A stretch of 64,000 nucleotides of DNA from Sphingomicrobium sp. (GCA_036563485.1 DATCMI010000001.1:2171501-2235500); one strand, 5' to 3'. Counted from the first letter of the stretch, positions 1 to 8,103 are shown. The notes: generated from the sequence alone by a model not told the origin. Program-made: numbers and translations.

Positions 1-167
1 ACGTGCTCGCCGGCGCGATTGCGGCCCTGCGCGCGCAGGGCATGCCGGCGTTCGAGGCGGCCTGTGCGGGCGTATGGCTGCAGGCGAAAGCCGCTGAGCT
101 GGCGGGTGCTCAGATGATTGCCGACGACCTCGCCCGAGCGATCCCTAAAGCCATCGCGTCCCTATGA
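1..167 (+). CDS. NAD(P)HX dehydratase, C-terminal end (partial)
   Basis: This is the 3' end of a gene that begins before the window; codons are read from base 3. The visible 54 residues open with DVLAGAIAAL, which matches the conserved TGDVLAG motif of ADP- or ATP-dependent (S)-NAD(P)H-hydrate dehydratase (the C-terminal half of the bifunctional Nnr/YjeF enzyme), and end with the family-like IADDLARAIPKAI. The enzyme repairs hydrated NADH and NADPH. The TGA stop overlaps the ATG of the next gene (ATGA), suggesting translational coupling. Whether the N-terminal epimerase domain is present cannot be seen. Confidence 0.72.
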   Translation, partial: VLAGAIAALRAQGMPAFEAACAGVWLQAKAAELAGAQMIADDLARAIPKAIASL

Positions 168-1333
168 ACGAGCTGGTCGTGCGCATCGCAGCGCGCGGCG
201 ACGGCGTGACGTCATCCGGACGCCACGTCGCGTTCGGCGTGCCGGGCGACGCCTTGCTCGAAGACGGCGCGCTCGCGCCCGGACCGCACCATCAGCAGCC
301 GCCTTGCCGCCATTTCCCGGAATGCGGCGGGTGCCAGCTGCAGCATGCGGACGACGAGGCCTATCGCGCATATCTGACGTCGCGCATCGAGACGGCGCTC
401 GCGCAGCACGAGCTTGCAGCCGACATTCGTCAACCGCATCTGTCGCCGCCATGCTCGCGCCGCCGCGCGACCCTGCGCGCGCTGAAGGCGGGCAAGGGAG
501 CCGTAATCGGTTTCAACGCCGAGAAGTCGCACAGCATCATCGACATGCGCGAGTGCCATATCCTTCGGCCCGAGCTGTTCGCGCTGGTCGCGCCGCTGCG
601 CGCGCTGTTGTCAGGGCTGCTGACGCCAAAAAGGACGGCAGAGGTGCAGCTGACGCTCGTCGACCAAGGCGTCGACGTGCTGCTCAAGGGCGTCTCGGCC
701 GACGGGCTCGAAGCGCATGAGCTGTTGACGTCATTTGCGATCGAGCATCGCCTCGCGCGGCTCAGCCTTGACCAGGGGCTCGGTCCCGAAGCCTGGTTTG
801 AGCCGCAGCCGGCGACAATCACTTTGTCGGGACGTGCCGTCGGCTTCGCGCCCGCCAGCTTCCTTCAGGCGACGGAAGACGGCGAAGCGGCCCTGGTAGC
901 ATGTGTTCGCGAGGCGCTCGGCGAAGGACAGCCGATCGCTGACCTGTTTGCCGGCCTTGGCACCTTCGCGCTCGCTACCGGCGCCGCTTACGCCGCCGAG
1001 GCGTCACGCGACGCGGCGGCAGCCCTCAAGCGGGCCGCGCCCAACATGGCAGTCGATCATCGTGACCTGTACCGGCGGCCGCTCGATTCCGCCGAGCTGT
1101 CCAGGTTCGCCGGCGTGGTCCTCGATCCGCCGCGCGCCGGCGCGGCCGAGCAGGTCGCGGCGCTCGCCGGCTCGTCAGTAGCGCGGATCGCTTATGTCAG
1201 CTGCAATCCGGCAACCTTCGCGCGGGATGCCAAGACGCTGACGCAAAGCGGCTACACGCTCTCGTGGGTGCGGCCTGTCGGACAGTTCCGCTGGTCCACC
1301 CACGTCGAACTGGCGGCCTGCTTCAGTCGATGA
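164..1333 (+). CDS. rlmD: 23S rRNA (uracil-C5) methyltransferase, RlmD/TrmA family
   Basis: A 389-residue SAM-dependent class I methyltransferase that transfers a methyl group to C5 of uracil in RNA. An N-terminal TRAM-like region is followed by iron-sulfur ligands in the RumA spacing: Cys48, Cys54, Cys57 and a distal Cys131. The SAM-binding segment is ADLFAGLGTFAL (about residues 259-270). The substrate/catalytic motif LDPPRAG is at 320-326, and the nucleophile lies in VSCNPAT (Cys347). The ATG overlaps the upstream stop by four bases. Assignment to RlmD rather than RlmC or TrmA rests on the 4Fe-4S cysteines and is moderate. Its 3' end overlaps the convergent MAPEG gene by 11 bases. Confidence 0.86.
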   Translation: MNELVVRIAARGDGVTSSGRHVAFGVPGDALLEDGALAPGPHHQQPPCRHFPECGGCQLQHADDEAYRAYLTSRIETALAQHELAADIRQPHLSPPCSRRRATLRALKAGKGAVIGFNAEKSHSIIDMRECHILRPELFALVAPLRALLSGLLTPKRTAEVQLTLVDQGVDVLLKGVSADGLEAHELLTSFAIEHRLARLSLDQGLGPEAWFEPQPATITLSGRAVGFAPASFLQATEDGEAALVACVREALGEGQPIADLFAGLGTFALATGAAYAAEASRDAAAALKRAAPNMAVDHRDLYRRPLDSAELSRFAGVVLDPPRAGAAEQVAALAGSSVARIAYVSCNPATFARDAKTLTQSGYTLSWVRPVGQFRWSTHVELAACFSR

Positions 1334-1757
1334 GGCGCAGCGCGGCGTGCACCGTAAGGCCGAGCAGGCACAGGCTCGCCAGCAGGAACAGCAGGAAGCG
1401 GTAGCGGACGACGTTGACCGTCGCCTGGACAAGGCTGTGGAGGATGCGGAAGCCCACATAGGCCCAGGCGAGATAGACGTTGATCGGCGCATCGAAGCGC
1501 ATGAGGATCAGCGCGAAGACGATCGCGTAGAAGACCGTCGGCTGCTCCATCAGGTGCATGTAATTGTGGGCGGGCCACTGCCCTTGCGGCGTGGCTTTGC
1601 CTTCGAGGTCGGCCCCGCGCGAGCCGTTCGGGATATTCGAGCGAGTGACGCCCAGGCGCTTGAACTCGCGACCCCGCGCGAGCGCCATCCACACCATCAT
1701 GACAAGCGACCATGCGACCAGCGCGACGACTGGCCCGAGCAGCGGACTATGTTCCAT
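1323..1757 (-). CDS. MAPEG family membrane protein
   Basis: A 144-residue integral membrane protein with four hydrophobic segments (about residues 8-28, 72-92, 95-112 and 118-140). It has the MAPEG-like core EGKATPQGQWPAHNYMHLME followed by QPTVFYAIVFAL. MAPEG proteins (membrane-associated proteins in eicosanoid and glutathione metabolism) include microsomal glutathione transferases, but bacterial members of this sort mostly lack a known substrate. It is transcribed alone, convergent with the methyltransferase gene and overlapping its end. The 58 bases between it and the subtilase stop contain no gene. Confidence 0.82.
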   Translation of the reverse strand: MEHSPLLGPVVALVAWSLVMMVWMALARGREFKRLGVTRSNIPNGSRGADLEGKATPQGQWPAHNYMHLMEQPTVFYAIVFALILMRFDAPINVYLAWAYVGFRILHSLVQATVNVVRYRFLLFLLASLCLLGLTVHAALRLID

Positions 1758-1815
1758 CGATCCCCCCTTTAAGAACGCTCCAGCCTAGCAGCAGCAATGG
1801 CCTACGTCAGGGCCC

Positions 1816-4086
1816 CTAACGTGCGAGGGTGAAGCGGATTGCGGCGCCGGCATCGGGACGGCTGTCGCGGATATTGCCCGGCTGCAGCCGCGCGAAGCTA
1901 TGCAGGCCGAGGAAGCCGCCGAATGCAGGCCTTGTGTAGGCGACCTCCACGTCGCGCTCACGTCCCTTTGGAGCAAGCCCCAGGAAGAGGTTGCCGTAGC
2001 GTGCCTCGCCGGTTTCGTAGTTCCAGCTGGAAGGCGCCAGGAGAGTGAGCCCACCTGCAGTTACGCGGAGCGGCTCGCTGTAGCCGAGGGAGAGGGTGCC
2101 CAGCAGGCCGAACGGCCGCTGCTTGACCGCATCGACAGCCAGGGAGCGGCTGGACATCCGCCCGGATTGCGCGAGCCCGAGGCCGGCGCCGAGCGACGTC
2201 CAACCGCCTCGATAGCTTGCCGACGTGCTCCAGCCGCTGCCGAGATCTACATCCAAGCTGGCGTCCACGAAGTGGCTGGTCGCCCCGCCACCGTAGATCG
2301 CATCGGCGAAACGCGCGCCGAGGACAGTGCCGCTTTCATGCTGGCGCGAAGCGGTGAGGGTCAGCCTGGCCGGACCCGCTGCGGCGTCGAGCGAAAGCGC
2401 GTCGATCCGATATTCGGGCATGTGCGCGTCGGCGAGCCGCTTGCCGGTCCAGCTCTTGCCGCGTTCTTCGGTGAGCGACACCCCGACAGCGCCGATCTGG
2501 TAACGAACGCCGATTGCCGTGGACGGAAGCGTCTGCACGCCGCCGCGGCTTCCCGGATCGCGAGCGACGAGGAAGGCGCGATCGGCGGCGTTGCTGAGCT
2601 GCCGCTGAAGCGCGCGCGTACTTTGGGATAGGCCGAGCGCCATCTTGGTCCGGCTGGAAAGCTGGGTGATGGCGAGCAGGGCGACTCGCTTCGCCTGCTG
2701 GCGGTCGGTCTCGTGAGCCCAAAGCTTCTTCAACAGCGCGGTGGTGGGCTGATCGGTCTGGCTGGTCAGCCTCATCGAGACTGGGCCCGCGGCGAGGCTG
2801 ACCGTCTCGACCGCCGTGGAGCCGAAGCTTTCGGACAGCGGGCGATCCGGCGCCGCGGAGCCGACGGTCTTGGCAAGGTCCACGGTGTAGGCGCGCGAAT
2901 ATTGGTCGAGGACGATCGTCTTCGCAGTCGAAGAGGCCGCAGCGTCACCCATCGGTCCCGAACCGGAGCCATTGTCGAAGAGCGATACCGGCTGGCCGGT
3001 GCCGGCGATGCTGGTCTGCCCCTTCGGCTTGAAGGCGCTCGCGATGTTGAGGATGCCGCGCCCGAAGACGGGGTCCGTCCCCGGCGCTCCGGCGTCGTCG
3101 GCGGTGGACAGCAGGAGATCGACGATCTGCGGGCCGGTGAGGTTGGGGAACGCACTGGCGAGAAGGGCGGCGGCACCGGCGATCGTCGGCGTCGCGAACG
3201 ACGTGCCGCTGACGTTCACATGGGTGCCGAATTGGTTGACGGTCGCGTTGTTGCGCCCGAGCGCCACGAGATAGGACTCGGCAGCTTCCGTCGTTCCCGC
3301 CCGGTCGGAAAAGGAGCTGATGTTGCGGTTTGCGTCCATCGAGCCGGCGATGATGAACAGGCCGCTGCCGCCATTGTTCTCGATGTTCTTGAGCGCGAAG
3401 CCGTTGGGGTTGGCAGTGCCGGAATTTCCCGCCGCCAGCACCATGACGATCCCCGCGTCGACAGCGCGCTGCATGGCCGGCCAGACGGCATCGGTCATGC
3501 CTTCCTCATCGCCGAACGACATGCTCATGATCTTGGCTTGGTTGACCGTTGCGAGGTCGATCGCCGCGTCGATCCTGTCGTCGAGGAAGCAGTCGTTGCC
3601 GTTCTTGCACCCGGCCGGGTCGTAGACGTTCAGCGACAGGATCGTGGCGTTGTACGCGACGCCTTGCATATACTGCCCGTCGCGGTTGGCGGCGAGCACG
3701 CCCGAGACCATGCTGCCGTGGCCCTGGTGGTCTACAAGGCCGCGGTTGGCGGCCACGTCCTGGCTGGCAGGATCGAGCCGGCCTTTGAACTCGGGGAGGT
3801 TGGGGTTGATGCCGGTGTCGATGACGGCGACCTTCACGCCCGCGCCGGTCGCCCCGGCTTCGTAGGCGGTGATCGCATCGGCGAGGAGAGCTGAATTGGA
3901 CGCCTGATATTCCGCATCGTTCAAGCCCGAACTGGGCGTTGGCGTCGGAGTGGGAGTCGGTGTCGGCGTAGGGGTGGGGGTCGGAGTGGGGATGGGCGAG
4001 GGGCCGCCGCTGCCGCCACCGCCGCAAGCGCTCAGCAACAGGCCGAGCGAACAGGTCCCAACGAGAAGAGCGTATCGACGCAACAT
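1816..4086 (-). CDS. Lipoprotein subtilisin-like serine protease (S8) with C-terminal beta-rich domain
   Basis: A 756-residue exported protease. The signal peptide ends in the lipobox LLSA-Cys21. A Gly-rich stretch and about ten Pro-Thr dipeptides (residues 31-51) form a stiff linker to the S8 domain. The catalytic triad is visible: Asp90 (VAVIDTGIN), His123 (GHGSMVSGV) and Ser296 (SGTSFATP), with the oxyanion Asn221 in AAGNSG. The last roughly 300 residues consist of short amphipathic strands, like the beta-barrel tails of serine-protease autotransporters, although the protein ends in FTLAR rather than a terminal Phe. Its Shine-Dalgarno is buried in a hairpin (4090-4116). Substrate unknown. 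Confidence 0.88.
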   Translation of the reverse strand: MLRRYALLVGTCSLGLLLSACGGGGSGGPSPIPTPTPTPTPTPTPTPTPTPSSGLNDAEYQASNSALLADAITAYEAGATGAGVKVAVIDTGINPNLPEFKGRLDPASQDVAANRGLVDHQGHGSMVSGVLAANRDGQYMQGVAYNATILSLNVYDPAGCKNGNDCFLDDRIDAAIDLATVNQAKIMSMSFGDEEGMTDAVWPAMQRAVDAGIVMVLAAGNSGTANPNGFALKNIENNGGSGLFIIAGSMDANRNISSFSDRAGTTEAAESYLVALGRNNATVNQFGTHVNVSGTSFATPTIAGAAALLASAFPNLTGPQIVDLLLSTADDAGAPGTDPVFGRGILNIASAFKPKGQTSIAGTGQPVSLFDNGSGSGPMGDAAASSTAKTIVLDQYSRAYTVDLAKTVGSAAPDRPLSESFGSTAVETVSLAAGPVSMRLTSQTDQPTTALLKKLWAHETDRQQAKRVALLAITQLSSRTKMALGLSQSTRALQRQLSNAADRAFLVARDPGSRGGVQTLPSTAIGVRYQIGAVGVSLTEERGKSWTGKRLADAHMPEYRIDALSLDAAAGPARLTLTASRQHESGTVLGARFADAIYGGGATSHFVDASLDVDLGSGWSTSASYRGGWTSLGAGLGLAQSGRMSSRSLAVDAVKQRPFGLLGTLSLGYSEPLRVTAGGLTLLAPSSWNYETGEARYGNLFLGLAPKGRERDVEVAYTRPAFGGFLGLHSFARLQPGNIRDSRPDAGAAIRFTLAR

Positions 4087-4089
4087 AGC

Positions 4090-4116
4090 AGCCTCCCCAA
4101 GCGAAGACGGGAGGCT
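4090..4116 (-). promoter_or_regulatory. Hairpin sequestering the subtilase ribosome-binding site
   Basis: On the minus strand the eight bases AGCCTCCC (4116-4109) pair perfectly with GGGAGGCT (4097-4090). The second arm contains the Shine-Dalgarno GGAGG, and the start ATG follows three bases after the hairpin. In the folded mRNA the ribosome site would be fully double-stranded, with an 11-base loop. This is the layout of an RNA thermometer or another translational switch. The pairing is seen directly; the regulatory role is inferred. Confidence 0.5.
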
Positions 4117-4128
4117 GAACCGGTAAAC

Positions 4129-4171
4129 GCGGCAGGTAAAGCCCCGAAAGACTTACCTGCCGCGCTTTTTT
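4129..4171. terminator. Stem-loop between speY and the subtilase gene
   Basis: Arms GCGGCAGGTAA (4129-4139) and TTACCTGCCGC (4153-4163) are perfectly complementary with a 13-base loop. A run of six T follows on the plus strand (4166-4171), so as a classical intrinsic terminator it points to the right; on the minus strand, in which both flanking genes run, only a short TTT follows the stem. It may end speY transcription weakly, stop antisense transcription, or be part of the subtilase leader. Confidence 0.4.
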
Positions 4172-4176
4172 CGTCC

Positions 4177-5259
4177 TTAATCGAACAGCTTGGCGAAGCG
4201 GCGCTTCTCGCGGTTCTTCCAGGCGCCGCGATGATAGGCGTCGCTGGCGAGGAGCGGGAGGACGCTCGTCGCTTCGGCGAACACCATCTGCTCCTGCGCC
4301 GTCGAGACCTTGCCCCAGCTTGCAGCTTCCTGGAGCGTCGAGGAGGAGCAGGCGCCGTCGCGCACGTCGGCCACCGTGATCTGGATGGCGTACTTGTGCA
4401 CTTCGACATCGTCGTGGCCGAGGATCTCCGCGCAGACGACGGTGTCCTGCGTGAAGTTCTTCGGAACGCCGCCGCCGATCATCAGCAGGCCCGTGGTGCC
4501 GGCCTCGATCTTGAGCTGCGTGAGCTCGCGGAAGTCGGCGATCGCGTCGAGCACCATGTAAGGCTTGCCTGCCTTCATGGCGTCGACCTGGTGCTTGACC
4601 AGGCCGAAGCCCGCCGACGAGTCGACGAACGCCGGGCAGAAGATCGGCACGTCATGCTCGTAAGCGAGCTGGACGAGGCTGCCCTGCTTCTTGGCGTTGC
4701 CCTCGCTCAGCCACTTGCCCATCTGGCGGATGAACGCGCGGCTCGAGTAGGCGCCGGGCTCCAGGCTGTTGGCGATCGCACCGATGGTGTGATCGGTTTC
4801 CTGAAGCTGCTCTTCATCGATATAGGTGTCGTAAATGCGATCGATGTAGAGCGAACGCAGCGTATCATCGTCAGGGATTTCATTCGCTTGGTAGTGCTTG
4901 TGACCAAGCGCTTCGAAGAAATCCATGTCGACGATCGTGGCGCCGGTGGCGACGATCGCGTCGACCATGTTCGAGCGCACGAGCTCGGCATAGAGGTCCA
5001 TGCAGCCGCCGGCCGAGGTCGAACCCGCGACGACGAGGATCACCGAGCAATCCTTGTCCTCGAGCATCGTGTTGTAGATGCCCGTCGCGCGCGCGAGGTC
5101 GCGGCTGGTGAAGCTCATCTTGCCCATGGCGTCGACGATCGGGCGGGCATCGAACTTGGTGATGTCGATGTGCTCGATCGGGGTCGACAGCAGTTCGGCC
5201 TTGCGGGTGTCGTTGATCCGCTGCGGATCCTGCACCTTGATCAAAGTATCGGTCGTCAT
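4177..5259 (-). CDS. speY: Deoxyhypusine synthase-like protein, probable homospermidine synthase
   Basis: A 360-residue member of the deoxyhypusine synthase family. NAD-binding and active-site segments are recognisable: VVAGSTSAGGCMDLYAELVR, VATGATIVDMDF, SLVQLAYEHDVPIFCPAFVD and GLLMIGGGVPKNF. Bacteria have no eIF5A substrate, and bacterial members adjacent to polyamine genes are thought to make sym-homospermidine (SpeY) or a related long polyamine. The ATG at 5259 has GGAG seven bases upstream; two earlier ATG codons (5265 and 5292) lack such a site. It lies directly downstream of the ornithine decarboxylase gene, which would supply putrescine, separated by 155 bases carrying two palindromic repeats. 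Confidence 0.82.
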   Translation of the reverse strand: MTTDTLIKVQDPQRINDTRKAELLSTPIEHIDITKFDARPIVDAMGKMSFTSRDLARATGIYNTMLEDKDCSVILVVAGSTSAGGCMDLYAELVRSNMVDAIVATGATIVDMDFFEALGHKHYQANEIPDDDTLRSLYIDRIYDTYIDEEQLQETDHTIGAIANSLEPGAYSSRAFIRQMGKWLSEGNAKKQGSLVQLAYEHDVPIFCPAFVDSSAGFGLVKHQVDAMKAGKPYMVLDAIADFRELTQLKIEAGTTGLLMIGGGVPKNFTQDTVVCAEILGHDDVEVHKYAIQITVADVRDGACSSSTLQEAASWGKVSTAQEQMVFAEATSVLPLLASDAYHRGAWKNREKRRFAKLFD

Positions 5260-5280
5260 TCTCATGCTCCAATAGCTCTC

Positions 5281-5302
5281 CCCCTCCCGCAAACGGGAGG
5301 GG
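5281..5302. repeat. REP-like palindrome, copy 1
   Basis: CCCCTCCCG and CGGGAGGGG flank a four-base CAAA loop; the palindrome is nearly identical to copy 2 at 5386-5407. It lies between speC and speY just upstream of the speY start. Such GC-rich intergenic palindromes are frequent in sphingomonad genomes and can stabilise mRNA. Confidence 0.6.
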
Positions 5303-5385
5303 TAAGGGGAGGGTTTGTCCTTGGTCCTTGAAAGGACCGGCTATTGGCCGTCGTTCTCCTCCGGGGGACAGGCCCACCCCTCGAT

Positions 5386-5407
5386 CCCCTCCCGCAAGCG
5401 GGAGGGG
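5386..5407. repeat. REP-like palindrome, copy 2
   Basis: CCCCTCCCGC and GCGGGAGGGG flank a two-base AA loop, eight bases past the speC stop. There is no T-run on either side, so it does not look like an intrinsic terminator. Together with copy 1 it fills most of the speC-speY spacer. Confidence 0.6.
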
Positions 5408-5414
5408 AGGATTT

Positions 5415-6644
5415 CTACAGCTGAACCACGTTGGTCAGCGCCGGTGCGCTTGCGCCATAGAGGCTCGCCATCGGCTCGTCGTCGACGATCGCCGATTCAA
5501 CGACTCCGAAGCCGTTGAACTGGGTCCGCATCGCACAGCCGTACGCGCCGAGCATGCCGACCTCTATATAATCGCCGGCCTGAACATCCGCTGGCAGCTC
5601 GAACGGGCCGGCCATGCGATCGAGATCGTCACAGGTCGGGCCATAAAAGCTGAATGCCGTCGGACGGACGTGCGATTCCTCGTCCCGGACCAGCCGGACC
5701 GGATAGCGCCAGCCGATATGCGCGGCATCGAACAAAGCGCCATAGGCGCCGTCGTTGATGTACAGCTCGTCGCCGCGGCGCTTCTCGACCCGCACGAGGA
5801 CGCTTGCATATTCGGCGCACAGGGCGCGGCCCGGCTCGCACCAGAGCTCGGCAGAATAGCTGATCGGCAGCGATTCGAACGCCTGGTGGATCACCGCGAA
5901 ATAGGTCTCGAGCGGTGGCGGCTCCATGCCCGGATAGGACGAGGGAAATCCTCCGCCGACATCGACGATGTCGACCGTGACCGCCGCTTCGACAATGGCC
6001 GCGCGAACGCGGGTCATCGCCTCTGCGAAGGCGGCCGGAGTCATTGCCTGGCTGCCGACGTGGAAGCAGATGCCGAGCGCGTCCGCCGCCTGGCGGGCCG
6101 CGATCAGCAGCGCCTTCATTTCCGCCGGATCGGCGCCGAACTTGGACGCGAGGCTGAGCTTCGCATGTTCGGAGCTGACGCGGATGCGGACCAGCAGGTT
6201 GAGATCGCTGGCCGCGACGCCGTCCGTAGAGGTCGCGCGGACGATCTTCTCCAGCTCCTCGGTGGTGTCGAGGCTAAAGGTGCGCACGCCGTGAGCGAAA
6301 TAGGCCTCGGCGATCGCTTCCTCAGCCTTGACCGGGTGCATGAAGCACAAGGTCGCTTGCGGAAGCGTGTCGTGAACGAGCCGGACTTCGCCGAGCGACG
6401 CGACGTCGTAATGCGTGACGCCGGCATCCCACAGGACATTCAGAAGCTCCGGGGACGGGTTCGCCTTGACCGCATACAGGGACTTGCCCGGGAACTTCTC
6501 GACGAAGAAGCGGGCAGCCCGACGCGCAGCGTGCGGACGAACGAGCGTGACCGGCTGAACCGGACGCTGCATGGCGATATCGAGAGCCCCCCGGCTCCCG
6601 GTCGGGGCGGTCGCTAGCCCCAGCGCGCGATGCTGCTTGTGCAA
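5415..6644 (-). CDS. speC: Ornithine/lysine decarboxylase, fold-type III PLP enzyme
   Basis: A 409-residue alanine-racemase-fold decarboxylase that would convert ornithine to putrescine. The PLP lysine is in SLYAVKANPSPEL (Lys60 from the chosen start). Further hallmarks are HVGSQ, DVGGGFPSSYPG, the phosphate-binding CEPGRALCAE, and YGPTCDDLD with the active-site Cys donated across the dimer. The start chosen is TTG at 6644, which has GGAGG nine bases upstream and gives an N-terminus (MHKQHRALGL) resembling relatives; the first ATG (6572) has no ribosome site and would remove the first 24 residues. It leads the speC-speY unit. Lysine or dual specificity cannot be excluded. Confidence 0.85.
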   Translation of the reverse strand: MHKQHRALGLATAPTGSRGALDIAMQRPVQPVTLVRPHAARRAARFFVEKFPGKSLYAVKANPSPELLNVLWDAGVTHYDVASLGEVRLVHDTLPQATLCFMHPVKAEEAIAEAYFAHGVRTFSLDTTEELEKIVRATSTDGVAASDLNLLVRIRVSSEHAKLSLASKFGADPAEMKALLIAARQAADALGICFHVGSQAMTPAAFAEAMTRVRAAIVEAAVTVDIVDVGGGFPSSYPGMEPPPLETYFAVIHQAFESLPISYSAELWCEPGRALCAEYASVLVRVEKRRGDELYINDGAYGALFDAAHIGWRYPVRLVRDEESHVRPTAFSFYGPTCDDLDRMAGPFELPADVQAGDYIEVGMLGAYGCAMRTQFNGFGVVESAIVDDEPMASLYGASAPALTNVVQL

Positions 6645-6832
6645 CTCAAGGGACCTCCAAATGCCTGTCGGCAAACGTTGACGAAAGCTGCCTTGCGGTT
6701 GGAAGTCCCATGGGGCAGCGGGGCGCGATATATGGACGGGGGTGCCCCCTGTAAAGAATATTTAGCCTGTGGCTGGGGATTGCGGACGCGCCCTGTCGCC
6801 ACTGTGCAACAATTCGTCGGAAAGGTGCTGAA

Positions 6833-7798
6833 ATCAACAACTTAGCTGATGAGCCGAACGTCTCCCGAAGCGACGTTCTTGCGGCCGCCGAGCGCATCCA
6901 TGGCCTGGTGGAGCAGACCCCGTTCGTGATGAGCGAGATCAACCACGTCTTCCATCATCTGAAGTGCGAGTGCCTGCAGACCGGCGGAGCCTTCAAGCTT
7001 CGGGGTGCGACGAACCGGCTGCTGAAACTCAGCGAAGAAGAACGTGCGCGGGGCGTCGTCGCTTTTTCCTCAGGAAATCACGCGCGCGGAGTGGCCATCG
7101 CCGCCAGGCGGCTCGGGATCCGGGCGACGATCGTCATGCCTTCCGACGCGCCGGCGGTGAAGGTCGAAGGTACACGATCCGAAGGAGCGGAGATCGTCTT
7201 CTACGACCGGCGCACCGAGAGCCGCGAGGAGATCGCGGCCGCTCTCGCGGCTGAAGGCGGCGCCACGGTCGTTCCCAGCTTCGACGACGTGGACATTGTT
7301 GCAGGACAGGGATCAGTCGGGCTCGAGATCCTGGGACAGCTCGGGGACGATCCTGACGCGGTCGTCGTCCCCTGCGGCGGCGGCGGGCTCGCGGGCGGTA
7401 TCGCGCTGGCGCTGCCCAACAGCCGGATCATCGCGGTGGAGCCGGAAGGATGGGACGACATGCGACGCTCGCTCGAAGCGGGCGAGATCGTGCCGGTTGG
7501 CGCTGACGCCCCAGCGACCCTTTGCGACGCGCTTCAGACGCCGCGCGTTTCACCGATCACCTTCGGCATCTTCCAGGATCGCGGGGTTGAGGTGGTGACC
7601 GTCACCGACGCGGAAGTGGAAGCGGCCGTCCGCTTCGCGTGGAAGAAGCACAAGCTGGTCGTCGAACCGGGCGGAGCAGCGGCCTTGGCCGCGGTAATGG
7701 CAGGCAAGGTCGAAATGCAGGAAGACTCGGTGATCGTGCTGTCCGGAGGGAATGTGGACCCGGCGCTTCACGCGCGGATCCTCAGCGAGGCGCCTTAA
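6833..7798 (+). CDS. Threonine/serine dehydratase-like PLP enzyme (unusual start)
   Basis: A fold-type II PLP enzyme of the serine/threonine ammonia-lyase group. The Schiff-base lysine is in CLQTGGAFKLRGATNRLL, the cofactor loop is FSSGNHARGVA, and the PLP phosphate-binding glycines are in PCGGGGLAGG. Homologous-looking N-terminal sequence (NVSRSDVLAAAERIHGLVEQ) is encoded upstream of the first standard start, GTG 6908, yet there is no in-frame ATG, GTG or TTG before it back to the stop at 6752. The ATC at 6833, seven bases after GGAAAGG, is the best-placed candidate and is used here; a conservative start is GTG 6908 (296 residues). The missing standard start may mean decay. Threonine is only one of several possible substrates. 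Confidence 0.78.
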   Translation: MNNLADEPNVSRSDVLAAAERIHGLVEQTPFVMSEINHVFHHLKCECLQTGGAFKLRGATNRLLKLSEEERARGVVAFSSGNHARGVAIAARRLGIRATIVMPSDAPAVKVEGTRSEGAEIVFYDRRTESREEIAAALAAEGGATVVPSFDDVDIVAGQGSVGLEILGQLGDDPDAVVVPCGGGGLAGGIALALPNSRIIAVEPEGWDDMRRSLEAGEIVPVGADAPATLCDALQTPRVSPITFGIFQDRGVEVVTVTDAEVEAAVRFAWKKHKLVVEPGGAAALAAVMAGKVEMQEDSVIVLSGGNVDPALHARILSEAP

Positions 7799-8049
7799 GC
7801 GACGTTGCGGGTGCGATATTCGCCGGCGTCGACGTGAAGCGGGCTCGACAGCTCGACCGCCTTGGTCAGCTCCTCGAGTTCGGCGGCCAGGGTCTGGAGC
7901 TCGCCGACCAGGAACCGGCGCTCGCCTTCTGCGACGGATTCCGACGCGTCGATGAGCGTTTCCAGCATCATGGCGATGCATGGCAGGATCGTCTCCTCGA
8001 TCCTCTCGAACGCCTCTTCAAGGCGCGCCTGCTGCTCGGTTTGCGGCAT
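7795..8049 (-). CDS. Small acidic coiled-coil-like hypothetical protein
   Basis: An 84-residue protein of no recognised family. It is strongly helical and rich in Glu, with heptad-like leucines (LEEAFERIEETIL and VGELQTLAAELEELTKAVEL), no signal peptide and no membrane segment. ATG 8049 is chosen; TTG 8058 is a three-codon-longer alternative. It is convergent with the dehydratase gene and overlaps its stop by four bases. Its function is unknown. Confidence 0.6.
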   Translation of the reverse strand: MPQTEQQARLEEAFERIEETILPCIAMMLETLIDASESVAEGERRFLVGELQTLAAELEELTKAVELSSPLHVDAGEYRTRNVA

Positions 8050-8103
8050 GCTCGCCAATGTGAACCTAAGTTGGTTAAGTCTTGGTGAAAACGGAGCAGA
8101 GGA

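Noticed and set aside
2713-3894. A 393-codon plus-strand frame opposite the subtilase gene
   Set aside because: The minus-strand protein has a full catalytic triad and lipobox, while the plus-strand product is Arg-rich and shows no motif.
3925-4005. The Pro-Thr coding stretch as a phase-variable repeat
   Set aside because: The six-base unit would add or remove two residues without shifting the frame, so it cannot switch the gene on or off; it is simply a linker.
5386-5407. Palindrome after speC as an intrinsic terminator
   Set aside because: No T-run follows on either strand, and a nearly identical copy lies before speY, so it fits a repeat element better.
5328-6617. A 429-codon plus-strand frame opposite the ornithine decarboxylase gene
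   Set aside because: Antisense shadow of a PLP enzyme with complete motifs; no ribosome site and no recognisable domain.
6849-6908. ATG 6849 as the dehydratase start
   Set aside because: It is in a different frame from the enzyme and would need a frameshift before the conserved core.
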